This document shows, piece by piece, positions 33,147 through 42,626 of a stretch of 64,000 bases of DNA (within the stretch, counting starts at the first letter, position 1; each line of letters opens with the position of its first letter). This stretch comes from JBQTII01 sp052387905. Its GTDB lineage: Bacteria; Actinomycetota; Actinomycetes; Sporichthyales; Sporichthyaceae. The stretch is from assembly GCA_052387905.1 (NCBI GenBank), contig JBQTIR010000020.1, positions 89,623-153,622 of the forward strand, given 5' to 3'. The translations under genes were made by a program, and so were the position numbers. The notes under the pieces were generated by a model. The model did no database searches, was not told the origin of the DNA, and saw only the letters and a program-made list of their open reading frames with translations.

Positions 33147-36100
33147 GTGCGGGGCGTGGCGCGAGTGTGCGGAGTTGTGGTGGTCAAGCAGTCCCGGTTC
33201 GGTGCGGTGTCCCGGCTCGCGTCCGCTCGTGGTGCTCGGCGGTTGGCGGCAGCCACGGGCGTCGCGTTGCTCGCCCAGGTCGCTGTGGTTCCGCTCGCCG
33301 CGACTGCTGTGCCGGTGCCGACGGCGAAGGCCTCAGCAGCGCTGGTGACCGAGCGCCCGGACCCGGTTTCGGCGATGGTGACGGCGAAGGCGCAGGGTTC
33401 CCGTGTCGAGGTGGTCAGTGCCCGCACGGAGTACGAGACGACGTTCGCGAACCCGGACGGTACGTGGACCACGGATGCGTACTCGGGCAGGATCCGTGTC
33501 CGCGAGGACGGGGTCCTGCGCGAGATCGATCTGACTATGGTCAAGCACGCGGACGGGACGGTCGGGCCGCGCCGGCACCCGCACGGCCTGCGGCTGACCC
33601 GGAAGACCACGGGCGGTGTGGACGACGTTGTCACGGTCACGGCCAAGGGTGGCCGGGGTGTGTCGTTGGGGTGGGGCAAGGCGCTGCCCGAGCCGGTCCT
33701 GGACGGCGAGCGGGCGATCTACCGGGGCATCACCGCCGGGGTGGACATGGTCATCGAGGCGCGCCGTAGTGGCTTCGAGCAGACTTTCGTCATCGCCGAG
33801 GTGCCGACCGCGCCGTTGTCCTGGAGCGTGCCGCTGCGCACCACCGGAGTGGACGCGCGGGTGGCTGCTGACGGGTCAGTGGTGTTCACCGACTCGACCG
33901 GCAAGGGCAAGGGTGAGGAGGTCTACCGCATCCCGGCGGGGGTGGCGTGGGACGCAGTGGTGGACCCGAACACCGGGGACCGCGCGAACATCTCCCCGGT
34001 GACGTTCAGCCTCCGCCAGGCCGGTAGGGGTAAGGCGGTGCTGACCGTGACCCCGGACGCTGCGTGGCTGATGGACCCGGCGCGGGTGGCCCCGATAACG
34101 GTGGATCCGAACTACGCCGATGGGACGATCGCGCCGAACTTTGATGCGTTCGTGCAGCAGGGGGTCACGACCAACCAGGGCGCGGATGTGGACCTGAAGA
34201 TCGGCAACAACGGTGCCGGGCAGAAGGCTCGCTCGTTCTTGCGTTTCCCGGCCGCGCCGGTGGCGGGTAAGGCGATCGTGTCCGCGGATCTGAACCTGTA
34301 CATGAACCACTCCTGGTCGTGCACGAACCGGGCGTGGGAGGTGTGGACCACGGGCCGCGCGGACCCGGACACGACGTGGACGAACCAGCCGAGTTGGACT
34401 GCGAAGATCGCGACGACCTCGACGACGAAGGGGTACAGCTCCGCGTGCGGGAACGATTGGGTGAAGGTCCCGGTCAAGAACACGGTGGCCGCGTGGTCGA
34501 CCTCGGCGGAGACGGCGAACACCCTAGGGTTGCGGGCCAGTGACGAAGCGGACCCGCTGGGGTGGAAGAAGTTCTCCTCCGCCAATGGTGCCAAGCCGCC
34601 GTACATCTCGTTCACCTACAACCGGGCGCCGTCCAACCCGAACGCGCCGTCGATCTCCTTCGCCGCTCCCTATGCCCAGCCCGGTTCGAGCACGACCGAG
34701 CTGTTCGTCGGTACGCGCCGCCCGGAGTTCTACGCGAAGGCCTCCGACCCGGACCAGAACCAGGTCCAGCTCACCTTCAAGGTTCACAACTCGTCCTCGA
34801 TGAGCGCGGCGTCTGAGGTCGGCGAGTGTGTGATCGGCAACCTCACGGCCGGCGCGAACGGGTACTGCTCGCTGGGCGCGGACCTGGCAGACAACGCGAC
34901 TTACTGGGTGCGCGCGAAGTCCACGGACGGGATCACCCCGGGGCCGGGGTGGTCCCCGACAACGAGCTTCAAGGTGGGCGCTGCGACCCCGGCGGCGCCG
35001 ACCATCTCCTGCCCGACGCATGCGTCGGGCACCTGGGCGGACCAGGTACCCGCCGCGGAGGTGGAGTGCACGGTCACCGCGGCAGGGACGGGGACGAATG
35101 CGCCCGGGTACGTGCGGGTCAGCATTGACGGCTACTTCGAGACCGAACACAAGATCACGCCCTCCCCGGGCGCGGCGCACGTGACGGTGAAGGTCCCGCC
35201 GACCCGGGGCGGGCACAGTGTGCGGGCCCGCGCGTTGACCCGCGCGGGCAAGCTGGGGCCCTATTCGGCGACTTACCAGTTCGGGTACGGCTCGACCGCG
35301 CTGAGTTCCCCGCAGGTGCACCCGATTGCGACGAGCGCCGGGCCGGTGGACATCGCTGCGAGTGGCCCGCCGCGCGGCGTTTCACCCGTCCCGGCTGCGA
35401 GCGTGCGCTGGCGCCTTGCCGGTAGCGGCAACGACGAGGTGAGCGGGTGGAACAACACCACAGCAGCGCCGTTGACCGTCGTGGACAACGGCCCCGGTGG
35501 TATCGCGGTCACCGGGGTGTGGGACAGCACCCGGGAGGTGCGCGATCACGCCGCCGGGCAGGATGTGCCGGCGGACTGGGCGCTGCTGGAGATGCAGGTG
35601 TGCCTGACTTACGCAGCGGGACCGCGGTGCACGTGGTCCGAGCAGCCGGTCACCGTGCTGCGCACCGTGGGTGGTTTCGCCGCCGCCGGCCCGAGCGCCC
35701 CGGCCGGGCCGGGTGAGGTCTCGCTGCGCACCGGTGAGTTCACCACCACCGCCACCGATGTGTCCGTGCCCGCCTACTCGGGCAGCTTGTCGATCTCGCG
35801 CACCCACACCACTGGCGTCGAAGCCGGCGCGGAGGCGGCACAGACGGCGGGGGTGTTCGGGCCCGGGTGGGTCAGCGCGTTCGACGGCGACGGCGGGCTC
35901 GGCGGCCTGCAGCTTCTGGACAACACCCACATCGACGCCACTGTTGCTCTGGTGGACCCGGCCGGCGCGGTCCTGACCTACCGGACTCCCACCGGGCTCC
36001 AGCGCACGGGTGAGGACGCGCTACCCGCAGGGGTGTATGAGCCGGTGCTCAGCGCCGACGAGGTGCAGGCGGGCACCCTGGGGATCGGGCCCGGCACCGA

Positions 36101-39100
36101 GAGCGGGCAGGTCATCGCGACGTTCACCGACATCATCGGCACGAGTACGAAGTTCATCCAGACCGCGGCCCCGACCACGGCGAGCGGTGCGGTGTTCGCG
36201 CCGAAGAGCATCACCGAGGCGGACATGCCCGGCTCGACGATGTACGTGCGCGATGACGATGGCCGGATCGTGCGGATCATCGCCCCGCGCCCCGCCGGGG
36301 TGAGCTGCCCCGTACCGGACGACGACTCCGCAGCGTTGCTGGTTGCGGGGTGCCGGGCGCTGCGCCTGGAGTACACGACGGCCGGTTCGCCCGCGCAGTC
36401 GCGGCTGAGCAAGGTCCACCTCAACGTCGGCGATGCGGATGGGAGCGCCGGTGAGGTCACGCTGGTGCAGTACGCCTACACCGCGGGTGGCCGCCTGGAA
36501 TCGGCGACGGATTCCCGGACCGGCCTGATGACCCGTTACTCCTACGACGGCGAGGGGCGGCTCACCCAGCTCACGCCGCCCGGCGCCAACCCGAACCCGG
36601 TCACGATGCACTACTCCGGCCAGGACGGGAAGCTGACCAAGCTCACCCGCCCGCGCCCGGCCGGTGACCCCACCGGTGGCGTCGCCACCCTGGCCGCGTT
36701 CCACCAGCCGGCCTCGCTCACCGCGGCGGGTCTGCCGGTCATGACTGCGTCCGCGGTCGCCGCCTGGGGGCAGCGCTCCGTGCCGGCCGCGGTGTATGCG
36801 GTGTTCGGCCCGAACCACCCGATGAGCGGCGAGCCCGGTGCCGCGGACTGGCCGTATGCCACCCTGATCTACACCGATGCTGCGGGTAACACGGTGAACA
36901 CGGCCGTCTTCGGCGCGGGCACGTGGCAGATCACGGCCGCGGACTACGACGAGTTCGGCAACGTCGTCCGCGAGCTCGACGCGGCCGCGATCGCTGCGGT
37001 GACTGCGGGCTCCCTGCCCGTGGGGGTGGCGAACCAGATGGCCACCGAGACGGCCTACAACGAGGCGACCTACGACGCGGAAGGTGCCGTGAAAATCCCG
37101 GCAGGGATGGCGGTCATCGACGTCTACGGGCCCCTGCGCAAAGTGCTGCTCGCCGACGGGTCCGACGTGCTCGCCCGTCCGCGGGTGCACACCACCTACG
37201 ACCAGGGTGCGCCGAACCTGGCCGAGCATGGCCCCTACTGGCTCGCGACCACGACGAAGGTCACTGCCCTCGACCCGGGTACCGGCAATGACCTGGAGAC
37301 AGTGTCCTTGACGCGGACGGGCTACGACCCGGTCGAGCCTGGGGACACCACCGGTTGGGACCTGTGGGCGCCCACCACTGTCACCACCGACATGGGCAGC
37401 GCCGGCGAGGACATCACGCGGGTGACCCGTTATGACGCCGAGGGCAAGGTGATCGAGACCCGCCAGCCCAAGGCCAATGGCGGTGATGCCGGCTCCCGGG
37501 TCACGACCTATTACGCCACCGGGTCGAGCCCGGTGGATGCGTGCGCGAATAAGCCCGCCTGGGCCGGGCTGGTGTGCCAGGTCGGCCCCGGCGACGGCAC
37601 GAGTTCGGTCCTGCCGACAAGCACCATCACCTATACCGACCTGCTCGCACCAGCGAAGGTCATCGAGAAGGCCGGGTCTGCGACCCGGACCGTGACGACC
37701 ACCTACGACGACGCCGGCCGGGTGAGCAAGGTGCTGCCGGCGAGCAGCGGAATCTCCGACTCGACGCCGATACCGGGCACGATGACCACCTACGAGGCCG
37801 CGACGGGCCTGCCGAGCGAACTGATCCAGCTCGACAGCAACAACCAGCCCACGGCGGTCAAGCAGATCACCACCTACGACGGGTGGGGCCGCCCGCGTAC
37901 CTACACCCCCTCCGGTGGCGGAACCACTACCACCACCTACGACGGCGCCGGCCGGGTTGCGACGGTGGCCGACCCGAAGGGCAGCACCACCTGGACCTAT
38001 GACCGCAACGACGCCAGCGGCAACCCGTTCGAGCGGCGCGGTCTGCCGAGCGCCATGTCCGTGACCAACCCGGGCGGGCCCGCCGTGGCGTTCACCGCGG
38101 AGTACAACGCCGCGGGCGCGCTCATCAAGCAGACCCTGCCCGGTGGGCTGATCCAGCGCCTCACCTACGACGACGGCGGTGACCTGGACACTCTGTCCTA
38201 CAGTGGCCAGGTGAGCACCGATGGTGTCACCGTCGCCGACAGCCCGTGGCTGTCCTGGTCCGTCGACCGCGACATCGCCGGCCGGATCCGCCGCGAATGG
38301 ACCCCCGCCGGAGCAGCGTTCACCGGCGCCGCCGCAAGCTCAGCACCCGCCGGGACCATCGACACCGGCGACGCACTCGGCTACGACCGCCACTACGCCT
38401 ACGACCGCGCGGGACGCCTCGTCCAGGTCCTAGACCGCACCGCGGCCGCGACCGGGTTCGCCGCCGACCCCAGCGACCCGGCCATCGCGGCCCCCGCCTG
38501 CCAGGTCCGGACCTACGAGTTCGACCGCAATGGCAACCGCACCAAGCTCACCCGCCGCGCAGCGAACGCCGACGGCAGCTGCGCGACCACGGGCGGTACC
38601 CCCACCACCTGGGCCCATGACAACGCCGACCGCCTGATCACCGGAGCGAACGGCGCCGGCAACTACGCCTACGACGCCTTCGGCCGCGCCACCACCATCC
38701 CCGCCGCCGATGCTCCCCGCGGGCCCGCCGCCGGGAACATCACCATCGGCTACTACGACAACGACGCCGTCCGCACCATCACCCAGCACAACGGCGCCTC
38801 CACGACCTACACCCTTGACGTCGCCGGGCGTCGCGCCACTGCGACGACCACTGGCTCAAGCCCGAGCACGCTCACCCGGCGCTACACCGACCTCAGCGAC
38901 AACCCCGGGTGGGTCGAGAACACCGTCGGCGGCCAGACCACCATCACCCGCTACGCCGGCTCTCTCGGCGCCGTAAACGCGACCATCGCCGCCAACGGGG
39001 CCGTCGCACTCGCGCTAACCAATCCGCACGGCGACAACATCACCACCGCCGACATCCCCGCAGCCGGCCCCGCCACCACCATCGGCGCCTGGTCGGACTA

Positions 39101-39806
39101 CGACGAGTACGGAACGCCCCGAAATGCGGTCGCCGCCGACAGCATCGGAGGCGCCACAAACTACGGGTGGCTCGGCGCGCACGAACGCGGCAACGACGAC
39201 AGCGGCCTCACCCTCATGGGGGCACGCCTGTACAATTCTAACACCGGAGTATTCACTTCTATCGACCCTATATATGGAGGCAATGAAGCTGCCTATTCCT
39301 ATCCGGGCGATCCAGTGAATGAGGCCGACGTTACTGGCCAGAAAAAGCACACCCTTATCTTCAAAATTGGATATCTGGCGACTAGCGTCCAGGCACTAAT
39401 GACATTTCTAAAGTCGGACTTTGCTCGCTATTTTCCCATCGGCGGAGCACCAAATACGCTCGTTGCGCGCGGGCAACTCCTTAAGCTAAACCGCGGAGGC
39501 GTTCCTTTTCACGTAATTCTCAGCGAACTCGACGGGTCCGGATTCAAGTTCGACGCGACAGCACTGCACCCAGATGGATCCGATGCGTCCATCCGCTTTA
39601 CATTTCTCAGAGGCAGTGCGGGTATCCTGTGGCTGCACGTAAATTTCTCTATTCCTCGATTCAGCAAATGTATGGTGTTCGCGATCTTGTACTACGCCGG
39701 CTGGGAGGGATACAAGAAATTGGCCAAAAATACTTGGGGTCAATTCGCCTTTAACCTGTCGGGACTGCTCTACAGCGTAAACTCCCTCGCGGGTAAACGT
39801 GGCTAG
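33147..39806 (+). CDS. secreted DNRLRE/RHS-repeat protein with variable C-terminal toxin-like tip
   Basis: 2219 residues from GTG 33147 (GTG 33177/33180 also possible). Signal peptide ~10-60; DNRLRE-type domain ~318-490; Ig/FN-like region; DUF6531-like start at ~856 (SLRTGEFTTTATDVSVPAYS). YD/RHS repeats run ~1125-1970 (TTYDDAGRVSKVL, TTYDGAGRVATVADPKG, YAYDRAGRLVQVLDRT). The RHS core (~1983-2064) includes YGWLGAHERGNDDSGLTLMG, ARLYN, and ends DPVNEADVTG. The last ~152 residues are unrelated to RHS, with hydrophobic stretches (KIGYLATSVQALMTFL; CMVFAILYYAGWEGYKK). From ~39229 GC drops sharply. Such proteins form shells that encapsulate toxins delivered to neighbours. The tip has no family I recognise. 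Confidence 0.9.
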   Translation: MRGVARVCGVVVVKQSRFGAVSRLASARGARRLAAATGVALLAQVAVVPLAATAVPVPTAKASAALVTERPDPVSAMVTAKAQGSRVEVVSARTEYETTFANPDGTWTTDAYSGRIRVREDGVLREIDLTMVKHADGTVGPRRHPHGLRLTRKTTGGVDDVVTVTAKGGRGVSLGWGKALPEPVLDGERAIYRGITAGVDMVIEARRSGFEQTFVIAEVPTAPLSWSVPLRTTGVDARVAADGSVVFTDSTGKGKGEEVYRIPAGVAWDAVVDPNTGDRANISPVTFSLRQAGRGKAVLTVTPDAAWLMDPARVAPITVDPNYADGTIAPNFDAFVQQGVTTNQGADVDLKIGNNGAGQKARSFLRFPAAPVAGKAIVSADLNLYMNHSWSCTNRAWEVWTTGRADPDTTWTNQPSWTAKIATTSTTKGYSSACGNDWVKVPVKNTVAAWSTSAETANTLGLRASDEADPLGWKKFSSANGAKPPYISFTYNRAPSNPNAPSISFAAPYAQPGSSTTELFVGTRRPEFYAKASDPDQNQVQLTFKVHNSSSMSAASEVGECVIGNLTAGANGYCSLGADLADNATYWVRAKSTDGITPGPGWSPTTSFKVGAATPAAPTISCPTHASGTWADQVPAAEVECTVTAAGTGTNAPGYVRVSIDGYFETEHKITPSPGAAHVTVKVPPTRGGHSVRARALTRAGKLGPYSATYQFGYGSTALSSPQVHPIATSAGPVDIAASGPPRGVSPVPAASVRWRLAGSGNDEVSGWNNTTAAPLTVVDNGPGGIAVTGVWDSTREVRDHAAGQDVPADWALLEMQVCLTYAAGPRCTWSEQPVTVLRTVGGFAAAGPSAPAGPGEVSLRTGEFTTTATDVSVPAYSGSLSISRTHTTGVEAGAEAAQTAGVFGPGWVSAFDGDGGLGGLQLLDNTHIDATVALVDPAGAVLTYRTPTGLQRTGEDALPAGVYEPVLSADEVQAGTLGIGPGTESGQVIATFTDIIGTSTKFIQTAAPTTASGAVFAPKSITEADMPGSTMYVRDDDGRIVRIIAPRPAGVSCPVPDDDSAALLVAGCRALRLEYTTAGSPAQSRLSKVHLNVGDADGSAGEVTLVQYAYTAGGRLESATDSRTGLMTRYSYDGEGRLTQLTPPGANPNPVTMHYSGQDGKLTKLTRPRPAGDPTGGVATLAAFHQPASLTAAGLPVMTASAVAAWGQRSVPAAVYAVFGPNHPMSGEPGAADWPYATLIYTDAAGNTVNTAVFGAGTWQITAADYDEFGNVVRELDAAAIAAVTAGSLPVGVANQMATETAYNEATYDAEGAVKIPAGMAVIDVYGPLRKVLLADGSDVLARPRVHTTYDQGAPNLAEHGPYWLATTTKVTALDPGTGNDLETVSLTRTGYDPVEPGDTTGWDLWAPTTVTTDMGSAGEDITRVTRYDAEGKVIETRQPKANGGDAGSRVTTYYATGSSPVDACANKPAWAGLVCQVGPGDGTSSVLPTSTITYTDLLAPAKVIEKAGSATRTVTTTYDDAGRVSKVLPASSGISDSTPIPGTMTTYEAATGLPSELIQLDSNNQPTAVKQITTYDGWGRPRTYTPSGGGTTTTTYDGAGRVATVADPKGSTTWTYDRNDASGNPFERRGLPSAMSVTNPGGPAVAFTAEYNAAGALIKQTLPGGLIQRLTYDDGGDLDTLSYSGQVSTDGVTVADSPWLSWSVDRDIAGRIRREWTPAGAAFTGAAASSAPAGTIDTGDALGYDRHYAYDRAGRLVQVLDRTAAATGFAADPSDPAIAAPACQVRTYEFDRNGNRTKLTRRAANADGSCATTGGTPTTWAHDNADRLITGANGAGNYAYDAFGRATTIPAADAPRGPAAGNITIGYYDNDAVRTITQHNGASTTYTLDVAGRRATATTTGSSPSTLTRRYTDLSDNPGWVENTVGGQTTITRYAGSLGAVNATIAANGAVALALTNPHGDNITTADIPAAGPATTIGAWSDYDEYGTPRNAVAADSIGGATNYGWLGAHERGNDDSGLTLMGARLYNSNTGVFTSIDPIYGGNEAAYSYPGDPVNEADVTGQKKHTLIFKIGYLATSVQALMTFLKSDFARYFPIGGAPNTLVARGQLLKLNRGGVPFHVILSELDGSGFKFDATALHPDGSDASIRFTFLRGSAGILWLHVNFSIPRFSKCMVFAILYYAGWEGYKKLAKNTWGQFAFNLSGLLYSVNSLAGKRG

Positions 39807-40122
39807 CGGCCTCCGGTGCAATCCACACCGGTCTAAGTGCTTCCAGGCCTATCTGGGAACGATCCTGCTCTTCGCCGTTCTAGCTTCTATGGGCAATGCT
39901 TACGCTTGGTGGGTACTTATTGCGCTCACGCAGCCGATCAGCACAGTAGCGCTTCCGCTATTCTTCCTCTTTGTCTGGTACCCAGCGTATGGCTTTGTTC
40001 CCGGCTTGGATGATGCACCCTCCTGGCTCGACTCGACAATAATTATTGCCATGTGGATTGTTGTCGCTTGCCTCAATTACATGGCATGTTCGTTTGTTTG
40101 GCACAAGCTTCGGGATAGCTAA
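39799..40122 (+). CDS. small membrane protein, candidate immunity protein for the RHS toxin
   Basis: 107 residues from GTG 39799, overlapping the RHS stop by 8 bp. Three hydrophobic segments: AYLGTILLFAVLASMGNAYA, WWVLIALTQPISTVALPLFF (continuing FLFVWY) and IIIAMWIVVACLNYMACSFV. Base composition is as low-GC as the toxin tip and unlike the rest of the window. Position directly after the toxin tip, coupling, small size and shared composition are the usual marks of an immunity gene. A membrane immunity protein suggests the toxin acts in or at the membrane. No family recognised. Confidence 0.65.
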   Translation: MASGLRCNPHRSKCFQAYLGTILLFAVLASMGNAYAWWVLIALTQPISTVALPLFFLFVWYPAYGFVPGLDDAPSWLDSTIIIAMWIVVACLNYMACSFVWHKLRDS

Positions 40123-40196
40123 AGCACTGGGCGTGATGCCACGTAATTATCACGAAAATACCTACTGACAGGTTGAAGTAGGAATTAGGCATCAAC

Positions 40197-40407
40197 CTAC
40201 TCCACAACCACAAACTCTAATTGACGATCGGATACAACGAAACACGCATTAGCCAGCCAGGATCGCTTGCTCCGAAGGGTCGCACCCGAGGGACCAATTA
40301 GTCCGATTCCGCGGCGCGGTCGCCAAATTGGGCGCGAGTTCTGAAACGCCCACTCCAGTTCGGCTTCTTGCTCTGGCCTAATTGGCTCTTGGACTTCTCG
40401 AAATTCG
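40197..40407 (-). pseudogene. low-GC protein-like fragment without a start, downstream of ygfZ
   Basis: The frame reads EFREVQEPIRPEQEAELEWA, later GIGLIGPSGATLRSKRSW and CFVVSDRQLEFVVVE before a stop at 40197. It looks like real protein and has the lower GC of the adjacent RHS tip, but no start codon lies between the ygfZ stop and this text; the open frame only runs back into ygfZ. It is most likely the C-terminal remnant of an acquired gene, perhaps an orphan immunity gene. Low certainty. The rest of 40123-40407 shows nothing else. Confidence 0.35.
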
Positions 40408-41394
40408 TCACATCTCGACCACCACCTCGGCGGCCGCGGGGATGCCGTCGGCGAGCAGGGGGGCATCCGCCGCGGTGTTGCGCTTGATCAGCCCGAGGGC
40501 GATCGGGCCGAGTTCGTGGTGGTGGGCGGCGCTTCCGACGTAGCCGACCTGGCGGTCCTCGGTGGTGATCGCGGACCCGCGGGCGGGCAGCGAGGAGTCG
40601 CTGCCGTCCAGGTGCAGGAACACCAGGCGCCGCGGGGGGCGGCCGAGGTTGTGGACCCGGGCCACCGTCTCCTGACCGCGGTAGCAGCCCTTGTTCAGGT
40701 GGACGGCAACCGCCAGCAGGCCGATCTCGTGCGGGATCGTCCGGTGGTCGACCTCGTGACCGAGGCGGGGCACATGGGCGGCGATGCGCAGGGCCTCATG
40801 CGCCCAGACCCCCGCCGGGGTCCCCAGCCCGGCGACCACCTCGCGCAGCCGGTCCCGGGGCACCAGGACCTCGTCACCGGCGAACTCCCCGAGCTCGGCC
40901 GGGGCCTGGGGCGGGGTCCAGCGCCGGTGCGCGGGCGGAACCTGCACCCCGGCCGGCACCCAGATCGTCGCCCACTGCTCGCTCACGTCGGCGACCTCGA
41001 CGCGCAGCATGAACTTCATCTTCGTCAGAAACGCGACCAGCTCCCCGGCGGTCCCCGGCTCGAGGGTGAGCCAGGCAGCCTCCCCGTCGTCGACCAGGTG
41101 CAGGTCGTGCTCGATGTGCCCGTGCGGGCTGAGCACGAGGCTCTGGCGGGACTCCCCGGCCTGCAGGTCGGTGAGGTGCTGGGTCGTCAGTGAGTGCAAC
41201 CAACTGAGCCGGTCCGGACCGCTCACGCGCACGACGCCCCGGTGCGAGAGGTCGACGAAGCCGGCGGCGCGCGCCAGGGCCTGCTGCTCGCCGAACGGAT
41301 TGCCGTAGTGCGCCGCGACCCCGGCGTCCGGGCCATCGGCTTCGACGGCGCCGGGAAGCTCGAGCAGGGGCGAGGACAACGCGAGGGCGGACAC
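40408..41394 (-). CDS. ygfZ: YgfZ/GcvT-like folate-binding Fe-S assembly protein
   Basis: 328 residues from the GTG at 41392-41394. GcvT-like fold with GFVDLSHRGVVRVSGPDRLS near the start and the diagnostic KGCYRGQETVARVHNLGRPP about two thirds in. YgfZ uses tetrahydrofolate to help assemble or repair [4Fe-4S] enzymes. The open frame extends upstream to 41628 but that part contains the hairpin repeat and is not protein-like. Divergent from the Stealth gene across 110 bp. Confidence 0.9.
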   Translation of the reverse strand: MSALALSSPLLELPGAVEADGPDAGVAAHYGNPFGEQQALARAAGFVDLSHRGVVRVSGPDRLSWLHSLTTQHLTDLQAGESRQSLVLSPHGHIEHDLHLVDDGEAAWLTLEPGTAGELVAFLTKMKFMLRVEVADVSEQWATIWVPAGVQVPPAHRRWTPPQAPAELGEFAGDEVLVPRDRLREVVAGLGTPAGVWAHEALRIAAHVPRLGHEVDHRTIPHEIGLLAVAVHLNKGCYRGQETVARVHNLGRPPRRLVFLHLDGSDSSLPARGSAITTEDRQVGYVGSAAHHHELGPIALGLIKRNTAADAPLLADGIPAAAEVVVEM

Positions 41395-41428
41395 CGGGCC
41401 AGCGTACGTCCGGCGACGAACCGCCGTG

Positions 41429-41472
41429 ACGTCAGCGAAAGCGAGCGCAATAGCGCGCGCTCTCGCTGACGT
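41429..41472. repeat. third member of the 44-nt hairpin family
   Basis: ACGTCAGCGA (41429-41438) pairs with TCGCTGACGT (41463-41472). The 24-nt loop holds GCGAGCGCAATAG at 41441-41453. Arm length, loop length and core offset equal those at 11980-12095, while the arm bases differ and stay complementary. It lies in the divergent ygfZ/Stealth promoter region. Confidence 0.8.
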
Positions 41473-41504
41473 TGCAGCCACGGACGCGCCTACGATGGGC
41501 GCCC

Positions 41505-42626
41505 ATGGGTGGGGACAGTGCCAGCGGTCGCTCCGCGACGTGGCGGCACAGCCTCGCCCTCGCCCGCCGGCTCGGCCCGCGCGGCGTCCTCGGCGAGCTG
41601 CGAGCCCAGCTTCCCGGCGCTGCGCCACGGCGCCTCCCGCTCGCCCACGACGGGCTCAAGGTCGACTTCGAGATCGACGTCGTCTACACCTGGGTCAACG
41701 GGGCCGATCCCACCTGGCAGGCGCGACGCGACGCAGCGTGGGCGAAGGCGAACCCGCACGAGCACAGCAACCTAGCGGCGAATCCGTCGCGCTACCTCGA
41801 CCGCGCAGAGCTGCGCTACTCACTGCGCTCGCTCGAGCGCAACGCCCCGTGGGTGCGGCACATCTATGTGGTGACTGACCATCAGGTTCCGGCCTGGCTG
41901 AACCCCGCCGACCCGCGGCTGCGGATCGTCGACCACACCGAGATCTTCACCGACTCCGGGGCACTTCCGACGTTCAACTCCCACGCCATCGAGTCGCGGC
42001 TGCACCGCATTCCCGGCCTCGCCGAGCATTACCTCTACCTCAACGACGACATGTTCTTCGGCGCCCCGTGCGCGCCGGAGGACTTCTTCGTCGGCAACGG
42101 GCTCGCACGGCTGTTCCCCTCGCCCAAGTCCCTCCCGCACGGTCCGGTGTCCACCACCGACACCCCGGTGGAAGCCGCCGGCAAGAACAACCGCGCATTG
42201 CTGGACAAGCACTTCGGCCGGACCCTGTCCCACCGCTTCCTGCACGCGCCCTACCCGCAACTGCGCTCCGTGGTCACCGAGATGGAGTCGGCATTCGGAG
42301 CCGACTTCGCCCGCACCGCCGCCTCGTCGTTCCGCCACCCGAGCGATATCTCGATCCCGGCCTCATTGGTCGGGAACTACGCCTACCTGTCCGCGCGGGC
42401 GGTGCCGGGCTCGCTGACCTACGCCTACGTCGACCTGGCCGACCCGCGCCTGGGCCGACGGTTACGCGCGATCCGCGCGCAACACCCCCAGGTGTTCTGC
42501 CTCAACGACCACGCCGGGCTGGGCGCGGACCCCGGCGCCGTCACCCGCGCGGTCACGTCCTTCCTCGCCGGTTACTTCCCGGAGCCGAGCTCCTTCGAAC
42601 GGGCACACGAGCGGCAGCGCCCGTAG
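41505..42626 (+). CDS. Stealth-family sugar-phosphate transferase (capsular polysaccharide type)
   Basis: 373 residues from the ATG at 41505. The Stealth conserved regions occur in order: CR1 DVVYTWVNGADPTWQARRD, CR2 LDRAELRYSLRSLERNAPWV, then RHIYVVTD, CR3 with RFLHAPYPQLRSVVTEMES, and CR4 FCLNDH. LNDDMFFGAPCAPEDFFV is typical too. These enzymes move a hexose-1-phosphate or similar group to form phosphodiester-linked surface polysaccharide (GlcNAc-phosphotransferase superfamily). No other capsule genes are near. One TTA leucine codon occurs late in the gene. The 3' end overlaps the convergent Fur gene by 55 bp. Confidence 0.88.
   Translation: MGGDSASGRSATWRHSLALARRLGPRGVLGELRAQLPGAAPRRLPLAHDGLKVDFEIDVVYTWVNGADPTWQARRDAAWAKANPHEHSNLAANPSRYLDRAELRYSLRSLERNAPWVRHIYVVTDHQVPAWLNPADPRLRIVDHTEIFTDSGALPTFNSHAIESRLHRIPGLAEHYLYLNDDMFFGAPCAPEDFFVGNGLARLFPSPKSLPHGPVSTTDTPVEAAGKNNRALLDKHFGRTLSHRFLHAPYPQLRSVVTEMESAFGADFARTAASSFRHPSDISIPASLVGNYAYLSARAVPGSLTYAYVDLADPRLGRRLRAIRAQHPQVFCLNDHAGLGADPGAVTRAVTSFLAGYFPEPSSFERAHERQRP

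Noticed and set aside
33147..39806. CRISPR-like or tandem DNA repeats in the RHS gene
   Set aside because: Repetition is at protein level (YD repeats); no regular repeat-spacer structure is present here or elsewhere in the window.
42455..42470. TTA codon in the Stealth gene as bldA-type control
   Set aside because: A single TTA codon is weak evidence outside Streptomyces, and the low-GC RHS tip contains rare codons for a different reason.
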